DNA of 10,419 bases from Candidatus Altarchaeota archaeon (GTDB lineage Archaea > Altiarchaeota > Altiarchaeia > IMC4 > QMZM01). How positions within the stretch are numbered: the stretch's first letter is position 1; every line of letters begins with the position of its first letter. A model generated the notes under the pieces. That model saw nothing but the letters and a program-made list of their open reading frames with translations, made no database searches and was not told the origin of the DNA. A program made the position numbers and the translations under genes. This document shows positions 5,401-10,419 of the stretch, in pieces. The stretch covers positions 1 through 10,419 of the forward strand of contig JAHIKS010000143.1 in the NCBI GenBank assembly GCA_018897475.1, written 5' to 3'.

Positions 5401-6897
5401 AATCTCTAGGACGGAATTAAACGCGCTGCTGAACAGGGGCAGCGTATTTACCAGCAGAAGAACTATCATGAGGACCAGAACGCCCTTTACAAACCTCTTT
5501 GTCGCTAGCTCACTTATATCAAAGGTGAGCATGACCTCCTTGAGCATCCTCCAGCCGTCGAATGGCGCCATCGGCAACACATTAACGAGGGAGATATTGA
5601 TATTTATGAAGAAAATCCAGAAAAATGACCAAAACAGGAAATTCATCAACGGAAGGATAAACCCTGTTAATCGGTTGTAGGGGAGCCAGGAGATACCCAT
5701 AAATCCCCCTCCCGGTTCATCGGGATTTTCTGCCGCCGTTATTGCGAATATGCCCCTGTTCGTTTTGAGTGTTATATTATCTCCTGGCTTCACGCTCCCC
5801 ATTTTCTTCGTGAAGAGGTTGGCATTTCCTACTGACTCGTTATCTATCTCATAAACAATGGTTCCCTGATCCAGCACTCCGTAAGCGGGGTATCCTTCAG
5901 AAGCCGAGGCTATCAAGATGCCTTCTGATTCTGGTTGGAGATAGTTCATAACCATTCCGGAGGAAAGCATGATGAATGTGGGGGAAAAGAGCATCAGGAA
6001 TGCAGAGACAACAGCAACAAGGAAGTTTGCAAACGAGCCTGCTGCAAAAACGTGCATCTTCTCGATGCTGGGCCTTTTATCCATCTTCTTTTCATCGGGC
6101 TCTACAAACGCCCCGATGGGTATTATGCCCAGGGTGACTATCCCGGTTGATTTCAGCTTCAGCTTATAGACCCTTGCGAGAATTCCGTGGGCCAGTTCGT
6201 GGGAGACCACAGTAACGGTGAGGGCTATAAGCGCGTATACAATCGGAATAAAGAGCCCCGTCCCGTAGAAAATAAGGCCCACTTCCCCTCCCTGCTCCCC
6301 AGGAATGGCGGGGGCAATCCCTGCCTGCGATGATCCGAGGAACAGAATTTGGTAGCCCTGAAGAACAAAGGCCCCTATAAGCAGGGGAATTATCCCAAAG
6401 ACTCCCTCCAGAACCGCAAGCCATAGCGGCAGCTGCCAGTAATATCCAAAAAGGGATATAACTAGCGTAGGAATCCGCAGGAATATGACGGAGATGAGAA
6501 GGCTTCCGAAGAGGAAATCCATTTTCTGGTTTGGATTCCTTTCGAGATAGACTGTGATTGCTATAAGGGCAGCGAACATTGCGATGGAAATCACCGGATT
6601 CTGGCCCAGACCAACAATTGCGAGAATCCCAAGCAGGATAAATATGAGGTTCAGGCTCTTGCTGAGCTTTCTATAGCGCGAGAGATAGGCAATCCCAACG
6701 CCGCTGAACGAGAACACTACCGCACAATCAGCAAGGAACTTCCACAGCCATGGGGCAGCCAAGGCAATCCTGTCTATAATCCTCAGAAAATACTTCGTCC
6801 TTATCATGAAGACTATAAAGTACCTGTCGACCTTCTTCTTCCATAGAAAATAGGTCCCCGCAAAAAAAGCAACCCAGAAGAATACCCAGAAATTCAT
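5392..6897 (-). CDS. Site-2 protease family (M50) intramembrane zinc metalloprotease with PDZ-like region
   Basis: A 501-residue polytopic membrane protein. The metalloprotease motif HELAHG is at 233-238 (zinc ligands H233 and H237, catalytic E234). The third ligand is D447 in NVLPMAPFDGWRM (439-451). A soluble segment of about 320-392 between these motifs looks like a PDZ domain (GYPAYGVLDQG, then IVYEIDNESV). About five to six hydrophobic helices precede HELAHG, more than in minimal S2P proteins. The family cleaves membrane-bound proteins, often anti-sigma or transcription-factor anchors; the substrate here is unknown. Its ATG overlaps the stop of the aMBF1 gene (ATGA), with GAGGAAG seven bases upstream. 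The two genes are therefore co-translated. The 3' end overlaps elp3 on the opposite strand by nine bases. Confidence 0.93.
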   Translation of the reverse strand: MNFWVFFWVAFFAGTYFLWKKKVDRYFIVFMIRTKYFLRIIDRIALAAPWLWKFLADCAVVFSFSGVGIAYLSRYRKLSKSLNLIFILLGILAIVGLGQNPVISIAMFAALIAITVYLERNPNQKMDFLFGSLLISVIFLRIPTLVISLFGYYWQLPLWLAVLEGVFGIIPLLIGAFVLQGYQILFLGSSQAGIAPAIPGEQGGEVGLIFYGTGLFIPIVYALIALTVTVVSHELAHGILARVYKLKLKSTGIVTLGIIPIGAFVEPDEKKMDKRPSIEKMHVFAAGSFANFLVAVVSAFLMLFSPTFIMLSSGMVMNYLQPESEGILIASASEGYPAYGVLDQGTIVYEIDNESVGNANLFTKKMGSVKPGDNITLKTNRGIFAITAAENPDEPGGGFMGISWLPYNRLTGFILPLMNFLFWSFFWIFFININISLVNVLPMAPFDGWRMLKEVMLTFDISELATKRFVKGVLVLMIVLLLVNTLPLFSSAFNSVLEILF

Positions 6898-7400
6898 TCT
6901 TTCTTCCTCTTTTTGACGACAACAAGATCCCCAAGCGTCAATTCGTCAGGACTCTTGCTCGTTTGTGCCTCCATCTCTCCTGGTTCGACTCTCTCCATCA
7001 ACTTTATCCCAAGAACGGACTGAATCTTCTTCGCTATCTTCGGGCTGGGCTCAAACCTGTTCGACTCTATTCTATGCACTACGGAGGAGGGTTCATTAAT
7101 CCTCTTTGCAAGCTCCTCCTGCTTCATGTCGAGTGATTCTCTCCTATTCTTTATCAGCTCAGGATATCCCTCAACGAGCTCCTCCTGGATATACAGGATG
7201 AATTCGGGTCTTTCATCAACCTTGGGTCTTTCCCCCACCTCAGCTCTCTTTTCCACAACTTTTGGCTTCGGTTTGGGTGGCTGCGCCTCTGCCACAACCT
7301 CTCCATACCTGCTGCATTCCTCGCACGCAACAACTACGGAACCCTCCAGCTTGATTCTCTTGCCCTTCTCTATCCCCTTCTCGCAGATTTCGCACTGCAT
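6894..7400 (-). CDS. aMBF1, archaeal multiprotein bridging factor 1 (zinc ribbon plus HTH)
   Basis: A 168-residue transcription-related protein. An N-terminal zinc ribbon has C3-x2-C6 and C26-x2-C29. A Pro/Lys/Glu-rich linker follows (about 38-68). A Cro/C1-type helix-turn-helix spans about 80-138, with typical text IKNRRESLDMKQEELAKRI and then SVVHRIESNRFEPS. The C-terminal end DELTLGDLVVVKKRKKE is characteristic of archaeal MBF1. Homologues bind ribosomes or the transcription apparatus; the precise role in archaea is unsettled. AGGAG lies two bases upstream of the ATG at 7400, an unusually tight spacing. It is the first gene of a two-gene operon with the site-2 protease. It diverges from tRNA-Trp across 45 bp. 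Confidence 0.95.
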   Translation of the reverse strand: MQCEICEKGIEKGKRIKLEGSVVVACEECSRYGEVVAEAQPPKPKPKVVEKRAEVGERPKVDERPEFILYIQEELVEGYPELIKNRRESLDMKQEELAKRINEPSSVVHRIESNRFEPSPKIAKKIQSVLGIKLMERVEPGEMEAQTSKSPDELTLGDLVVVKKRKKE

Positions 7401-7445
7401 TCTCCTATATTTTTGGATTCAGTTCTAATATCATATTCTACGAAA

Positions 7446-7592
7446 GGGGTCGTGGGGTAATCTGGCATCCTAGCGGGCTCCAGAAAAACAGGCTGGAGCG
7501 CTGAGCCTAATCCGGCTGTGACGAGAATTTAAGTCTGAACCAATTTGGTTTGAAGAGACCTGCCGATGGGGGTTCAAATCCCTCCGGCCCCA
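7446..7592 (+). tRNA. tRNA-Trp (anticodon CCA), intron-containing
   Basis: Acceptor GGGGTCG (7446-7452) pairs with CGGCCCC (7585-7591) with one U-G. The discriminator is A7592. The D stem is GGG/CCT-type and slightly irregular. The anticodon stem GCGGG (7473-7477) pairs with CCTGC (7559-7563). The anticodon CCA is at 7480-7482. The T arm is GGGGG-TTCAAAT-CCCTC (7568-7584). The gene is interrupted after position 37 by a 74-base intron (7484-7557), giving a 73-base mature tRNA without encoded CCA. A bulge-helix-bulge fits: bulge A7482-A7484, a 4-bp helix of 7478-7481 with 7552-7555 (one C-A mismatch), and bulge 7556-7558. An adjacent helix pairs 7485-7487 with 7549-7551. Confidence 0.92.
7484..7557 (+). 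ncRNA. tRNA-Trp intron with box C/D guide elements
   Basis: The intron contains box D' CTGA (7501-7504), box C-like GTGACGA (7518-7524) and box D CTGA (7535-7538). The bases CTGGAGC (7493-7499) are complementary to 7477-7483 of the tRNA's own anticodon region. The fifth base upstream of box D' (G7496) pairs with C34 (7480), exactly as the N+5 rule for 2'-O-methylation requires. The known euryarchaeal tRNA-Trp intron guides Cm34 and a second site at 39. Here the second antisense (7525-7534) does not match this tRNA. No good box C precedes box D'. TTGAAGA (7550-7556) could serve if the excised intron is circular. Confidence 0.75.
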
Positions 7593-7594
7593 AA
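7573..7594 (+). repeat. Direct repeat, left copy (tRNA-Trp 3' end)
   Basis: These 22 bases run from the T loop through the acceptor 3' strand and discriminator of tRNA-Trp into two following A bases. They recur exactly at 7784-7805. A tRNA 3' end is the classic target of archaeal and bacterial tyrosine integrases, so this resembles an attachment site. Confidence 0.85.
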
Positions 7595-7783
7595 CTGTCA
7601 CGCCCAGTTTACATGCGGGACGAGTATTGTGGGGTTAATTGCGAATCGAAGATTCGCAATTTCTGGAAATCTATTGATTTCCCAGATCTTCGAAACCCCA
7701 CGTAACGCATCAGCTGGGGTATTCAAGGTGCACTCGGCCCGCAGGGCCGATGTGCGCCAAAGCGTGAACCGATTTAGCGGTTC
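7595..7783 (+). other. Structured 189-bp segment between tRNA-Trp 3'-end repeats (candidate RNA or element remnant)
   Basis: No credible protein is encoded. The stretch is almost entirely base-paired if transcribed on the + strand. Stem GTGGGGTT (7629-7636) with AACCCCAC (7694-7701) encloses two hairpins. One is a perfect 11-bp stem with GAA loop (7637-7661). The other is CTGG-AAATC with GATTT-C-CCAG (7663-7685). Next is GGTGCAC-TCGGCCC, loop GCA, GGGCCGA-T-GTGCGCC (7727-7758), then GAACCG with CGGTTC (7766-7783). It could be a stable RNA co-transcribed with the tRNA, or a short element bounded by attachment-site copies. I do not recognise a known RNA family. Confidence 0.55.
7637..7661. repeat. 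Perfect 11-bp hairpin (CGAATC family)
   Basis: AATTGCGAATC, loop GAA, GATTCGCAATT. Its near twin lies at 320-345 beside tRNA-Thr, and an inverted core copy lies at 238-252. The A-T to G-C change in the stem is compensated on both sides. Confidence 0.75.
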
Positions 7784-7805
7784 TTCAAATCCCTCCGGCC
7801 CCAAA
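7784..7805 (+). repeat. Direct repeat, right copy (duplicated tRNA-Trp 3' end)
   Basis: Exact 22-base copy of 7573-7594, 211 bp downstream. The bases before it do not continue the tRNA, so this is not a second tRNA gene. It has the form of the outer attachment site left by integration into tRNA-Trp. Confidence 0.85.
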
Positions 7806-7887
7806 TAAATTATTTGCAAGAAATAGTGATAATATGCACCACATAGGATTTCATAGATGCGTGTTTTATAAGAATAATATATCTCTT

Positions 7888-8697
7888 CTAACTATCTAAA
7901 AGCAGCTCAACCATAATAATGCCTTTATCATCTGATTCGTAGATCATCTTGTCATCGAAGTCAAACTCATCCTTATGTTCCTCAATAAATTCCTTTATTT
8001 TTTGCACATTACTCTGGCCAATACCACGAATGTGTAAAAAATCAATACCGTACTTTTTACAAGCAGTTATTTTAGTGGACAACTGATATGCGATCTCATC
8101 TTCATCCATATTCTTATGGACAAATATAGCAATAATGCTTTTCCCAACGATGGATTCATAAAGTTGTTTGAATTTATCCGGCGATGAGTTATACAATGGT
8201 TTAAGAAAGTCCTCAAAATATCCTCCTGTGCATAGGTTTGCAATGTTGCCACCCCTATCTCCAAACCTTTCACGCAGGTCTCTCTTTGCTTTGGATACAT
8301 CATTACCCTCAGCAAATTTTTTTCTGAGATATAATGCAGATTCCAGAGCCTCATAGTCCAATGGCTGTAGTATATCTTTAAAGAATTTTTTTATTTGTGT
8401 ATCCTCACCTGGGTTTTCATTGTATTCAATGAGTCCACGAAGTGAGTCAGCCGTTTCTTCCTCTAACAGCTTATGGTCTTCATTAATAAGCTCTCCGATT
8501 ATTGGCTTTAATTTCTCATTCTTTTCAGGGGATATATTATCCAAAATAACATCAAGCTTTCTCTCAGACTTGTTATATTCGACTTCGTTATGAGAATTTG
8601 TAGTGTTATCTGAATTCTTTTTATAGACTACATTAATAATGGGGCTATTAATGTCAATATTAAATAATCCTTTTAAACGATCTAAAGCACCCACCAT
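7888..8697 (-). CDS. Hypothetical protein of accessory cassette (269 aa)
   Basis: I do not recognise a family. The protein is soluble, with no signal peptide or membrane helix. The N-terminus (GALDRLKGLFNIDINSPIIN) is followed by a polar, Asn/Ser/Lys-rich linker of about 27-45. A mainly helical, charged middle (about 46-165) comes next. The C-terminal part (about 185-269) has an alternating strand/helix look: SIIAIFVHKN, then YGIDFLHIRGIG, then DDKMIYESDDKGIIMVELLL. That could be a small alpha/beta domain. Start ATG is supported by GAGGT five bases upstream. The gene begins nine bases after the 81-residue gene stops, so they are one operon. It is visibly more A+T-rich than the aMBF1, protease and kinase genes and lies next to a duplicated tRNA 3' end. 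Both facts suggest horizontal acquisition. A defence or mobile-element role is possible but not shown. Confidence 0.8.
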   Translation of the reverse strand: MVGALDRLKGLFNIDINSPIINVVYKKNSDNTTNSHNEVEYNKSERKLDVILDNISPEKNEKLKPIIGELINEDHKLLEEETADSLRGLIEYNENPGEDTQIKKFFKDILQPLDYEALESALYLRKKFAEGNDVSKAKRDLRERFGDRGGNIANLCTGGYFEDFLKPLYNSSPDKFKQLYESIVGKSIIAIFVHKNMDEDEIAYQLSTKITACKKYGIDFLHIRGIGQSNVQKIKEFIEEHKDEFDFDDKMIYESDDKGIIMVELLLDS

Positions 8698-8706
8698 TAA
8701 CCTCGT

Positions 8707-8952
8707 CTAACCTTTCTTAGCCAACTTCATAAGAGAAACAATATTATTACTTATGAAAACCTCTGAGCCCTTTTGAACTCCTCCAAACTCTTCAAGAGAC
8801 AGCTCCTGGCTCTCAAAGCTTAATACTTCCTGCTCGGGGTTATCCTTCTCGACAATAGTGCCTCTATCACCTACTTTTTTATCCAGTAAATCAAGAATAT
8901 CTTCTTTAGCAGATTTAGTAAAGATAAAACTGCACTCCTCCCTTTCCTCCAT
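8707..8952 (-). CDS. Hypothetical small acidic protein of accessory cassette (81 aa)
   Basis: No family recognised. It is acidic and soluble, with no cysteine motif (one Cys, at residue 7). Predicted text suggests a strand (SFIFTK), a helix (KEDILDLLDKKVG), strand-turn segments and a C-terminal helix (NNIVSLMKLAKK). The start is well supported: GAGGTGAT ends about six bases before the ATG at 8952, and a TATA box lies at 9001-9010. It is the first gene of the two-gene cassette, followed after nine bases by the 269-residue gene. A small leading gene before a larger unknown one could be a regulator, antitoxin-like partner or subunit, but nothing in the sequence decides this. Confidence 0.75.
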   Translation of the reverse strand: MEEREECSFIFTKSAKEDILDLLDKKVGDRGTIVEKDNPEQEVLSFESQELSLEEFGGVQKGSEVFISNNIVSLMKLAKKG

Positions 8953-9000
8953 TGTTTATCACCTCGGGTTGGTTCAATACCTTAACAATTGGGTTTTTTT

Positions 9001-9010
9001 CTATATAAAT
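9001..9010 (-). promoter_or_regulatory. TATA box of the two-gene cassette
   Basis: On the - strand the sequence is ATTTATATAG, about 50-58 bases upstream of the ATG at 8952. Transcription would start near 8975-8980, leaving a short leader that contains the GAGGTGAT ribosome site. A run of seven T on the + strand (8994-9000) lies just inside. Confidence 0.5.
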
Positions 9011-9050
9011 AACTCCTGGGGGTATTAAATTTTACTGTCTTCCTATTTAA

Positions 9051-9090
9051 ATACTTGTCGGTTTCTGACTTTATACCTATCAGTTTCTGG
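9051..9090. promoter_or_regulatory. Imperfect direct repeat with 22-bp period, upstream of the cassette
   Basis: ATACTTGTCGGTTTCTGA (9051-9068) and ATACCTATCAGTTTCTGG (9073-9090) agree at 14 of 18 positions. Spacing is 22 bp, about two helical turns, so both would face the same side of the DNA. The position, 40-90 bp upstream of the cassette TATA box, suits an activator or operator site. A self-complementary TATTTAAATA (9044-9053) adjoins it. Confidence 0.4.
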
Positions 9091-9104
9091 AATATCACAG
9101 AAGT

Positions 9105-9153
9105 AGAGTTATCCATCTTGATCCGGATATCCAGACCCGAGATGGATAACTCT
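9105..9153. repeat. Perfect 14-bp inverted repeat after the kinase gene
   Basis: AGAGTTATCCATCT (9105-9118) and AGATGGATAACTCT (9140-9153) enclose 21 bases that contain the palindromes ATCCGGAT and GGATATCC. It lies 23 bp past the kinase stop. It may end the kinase transcript, although no T-tract follows. Alternatively it may mark the right edge of the A+T-rich island. Confidence 0.6.
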
Positions 9154-9175
9154 CATGGGAAAGGTTATCTGCCCC

Positions 9176-9781
9176 CTAGGCTCTAACGCCAAAGAAGTCC
9201 CTATCACCCTCCCCATCGGGAACCTTCGTGATGGTTCTCTGATATGTCGCAAGTCTTTCAATCATCAGCTCCACATTGCCGCTGGTGTCAACGACAACCC
9301 TGACCTCGTCCTCTTCTATCTTCTCAAAGTGATCCTTCATCTTCCTGTAGATTGAGATGGTGGCATCAGAAATACTCTTTCCACCCTCCACCCTGGAATT
9401 TATCCTCTCTATGACAACCTCTTCGGGACAGGTGCATTCTACTATGAGGAACGGGATTTCGAGTTCCCCTGCAAGGTCGAATGCAAGGTCTCTGTATTTA
9501 CGTTCAGAGAATGTGGCATCCATAATGCAGGACCTTCCCCCGCTGAGGCAATCTCTGGCCCTCCTAATCACCTCAAGGTATGTCTTCTCACCCATCTCCT
9601 TGTCATATATCCCATCCCCAAATTCCTCATACCTCTTCTCGTTCTGGGGAATTCCAGCCATCTCCTTGCGAATCTCATCGGTCCTGAGGATTCTGGCATC
9701 TATCCTCTCCGCTATCCTATCTGCAATAAAGCTCTTCCCTACCCCGGGAAGCCCGGCAACGACAATCAGGGTTGTTTGCAT
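9176..9781 (-). CDS. P-loop kinase / AAA_33-type ATPase (201 aa)
   Basis: A small zeta-toxin/polynucleotide-kinase-like P-loop protein of the predicted-kinase group. Walker A is GLPGVGKS (residues 10-17). The probable catalytic or substrate segment is RILRTDEIRKE, from about residue 32. DATFSERKYRDLA gives the second conserved Asp region. Arg residues in the lid segment RINSRVEGG follow. The substrate is not predictable; relatives phosphorylate nucleotides, tRNA-linked or small-molecule hydroxyls. I use the ATG at 9781, which opens MQTTLIVVAGLPG, the natural P-loop start. The longer frame to 9817 would read through the transposon right end (MKPTSFRGG). The upstream DNA is TnpB-element sequence, with only a GGTGG-like ribosome site inside the element end. 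The native promoter and leader have therefore probably been displaced. Confidence 0.85.
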   Translation of the reverse strand: MQTTLIVVAGLPGVGKSFIADRIAERIDARILRTDEIRKEMAGIPQNEKRYEEFGDGIYDKEMGEKTYLEVIRRARDCLSGGRSCIMDATFSERKYRDLAFDLAGELEIPFLIVECTCPEEVVIERINSRVEGGKSISDATISIYRKMKDHFEKIEEDEVRVVVDTSGNVELMIERLATYQRTITKVPDGEGDRDFFGVRA

Positions 9782-9782
9782 T

Positions 9783-9813
9783 GTGAACCTACCACCCCTA
9801 AAGGACGTGGGCT
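9783..9813 (-). mobile_element. Right end of TnpB element (subterminal hairpin; 3' scaffold of guide RNA)
   Basis: Read on the - strand just after the TnpB stop: GCCCACGTCC, TTTA, GGGGTGGTAGG, GTTCAC. The hairpin CCACGTCC/GGGGTGG (9792-9810) followed by TTCAC is the usual form of IS200/IS605-group right ends. In studied TnpB systems this region is the constant part of the omega/reRNA, and the adjoining 15-20 flanking bases are its guide. The element end appears to be at C9783, one base from the kinase start codon. Confidence 0.7.
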
Positions 9814-10419
9814 TCATATTGCCCCTCCTTGGGATAGGATTCCTGCTTCCTCGACGAGGCTTGCCCCATCCATTGGATGGAGTAGAGGTCTCATCTCCAC
9901 GGGCATTAGTTCGGGTCGCACCGACCCTACCTCTAAGAGAGCCTTATTCAATATGTTTATTGCAGCATTATGGTCTCTGTCCATCACCAAGCCACAGGTG
10001 GGACAGTTGTGGGTTCTAATCCAAATCTGCTTGTAGACGCGGTTACCACATCTGCTGCACATCTGCGTTGTGTTTTTTGGGTCCACCTTCACAAATGTCC
10101 TACCAGCTCCCTCCGCCTTGTAGGACAGCATCTGAATGAAGGTTGACCATGAAGAATCGGCTTTGTTCTTGGAGTTGCAGGATGACTCCATCATCTCCTT
10201 TACTGCTAAACCCTCCACTGCTATCAAATCATAGTTCCCAATATAGTAGCGGGAGAGTTTGTGTAGGAAGTCTCTGCGTCTGTCGGTTATTCTTTCGTGA
10301 ATCCTTGCGAGCCTGACGATTTGCCTTAGTCTATTCTTTGAGCCTTTCTTCTTCCTTGAGAGTTTTCTCTGCCCTACCTTTAGTCTCTCCTCAAGTTTTA
10401 GTAGCTCATGAGGATGTTC
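9814..10419 (-). CDS. tnpB: TnpB (OrfB, IS200/IS605 group), C-terminal 201 residues; 5' part outside window
   Basis: An open frame runs from the window edge (10419) to a TGA at 9814-9816. TnpB is an RNA-guided endonuclease encoded by IS200/IS605-group elements. Visible are the basic helical bridge region (RLKVGQRKLSRKKKGSKNRL), the RuvC-II glutamate in YDLIAVEGLAV, the zinc ribbon CSRCG...CPTCG, and the RuvC-III Asp in DRDHNAAINIL. The RuvC-I Asp lies outside the window. The C-terminal tail (GASLVEEAGIL) is typical of archaeal members. No frameshift or stop is seen in this part, so the gene may be active. Its TGA overlaps an ATG of a spurious frame leading into the kinase. Whether a TnpA transposase accompanies it cannot be seen. 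Confidence 0.93.
   Translation of the reverse strand, partial: EHPHELLKLEERLKVGQRKLSRKKKGSKNRLRQIVRLARIHERITDRRRDFLHKLSRYYIGNYDLIAVEGLAVKEMMESSCNSKNKADSSWSTFIQMLSYKAEGAGRTFVKVDPKNTTQMCSRCGNRVYKQIWIRTHNCPTCGLVMDRDHNAAINILNKALLEVGSVRPELMPVEMRPLLHPMDGASLVEEAGILSQGGAI

Noticed and set aside
7566..7819. Open frames on both strands across the tRNA-Trp downstream region
   Set aside because: They overlap tRNA sequence and strong hairpins, start inside the tRNA or repeat and have no protein-like composition.
9782..9817. Longer kinase start giving an MKPTSFRGG N-terminus
   Set aside because: Those codons are the TnpB element right end and its hairpin; the P-loop protein naturally begins at the ATG at 9781.
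9155..10036. Long + strand open frames opposite the kinase and tnpB genes
   Set aside because: Shadows of clear - strand genes with Walker A and RuvC/zinc-ribbon motifs.

Overview
The window is archaeal chromosomal DNA, most likely from a euryarchaeote or a relative. Archaeal markers are an aMBF1 transcription factor, a DUF211 protein, an archaeal Elp3, and a tRNA-Trp gene with a bulge-helix-bulge intron that carries box C/D guide elements. I cannot name the genus. Most protein genes look like ordinary housekeeping genes. The unusual content is in the spacers around the structural RNA genes and at the right end.

Layout, left to right. Positions 1-540 hold the 3' part of a 5S rRNA gene and a tRNA-Thr(UGU) gene. 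Between them are two related copies of a hairpin-rich repeat unit that starts inside the 5S 3' end. Next is a CBS-domain gene (661-1158, +). A leftward group follows: DUF211 gene, VIT1/CCC1-like transporter, a third partial copy of the repeat, a decayed cation-exchanger tail, and a CPA2 sodium/proton antiporter (3711 down to 1302). elp3 (3757-5400, +) diverges from this group across a 45-bp spacer. It converges with a leftward aMBF1 and site-2-protease operon (7400 down to 5392).

Positions 7446-7592 are the intron-containing tRNA-Trp(CCA) gene. The last 20 bases of the tRNA plus two flanking bases are duplicated exactly 211 bp downstream, and the DNA between the copies is a dense series of hairpins. 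Beyond it is an A+T-rich, two-gene leftward cassette of unknown function (8952 down to 7888). It has its own TATA box, good ribosome sites, an upstream 22-bp-period direct repeat and a 14-bp inverted repeat. This looks like an accessory island at a tRNA.

The right end is a TnpB (IS200/IS605-type) gene that runs off the window. Its right end stops one base before the start codon of a P-loop kinase gene, so the TnpB guide RNA would read into the kinase coding sequence.

The best candidates for undescribed biology are three: the repeat family that copies or abuts the ends of 5S and tRNA genes, the structured 189-bp segment behind tRNA-Trp, and the unknown two-gene cassette beside it.
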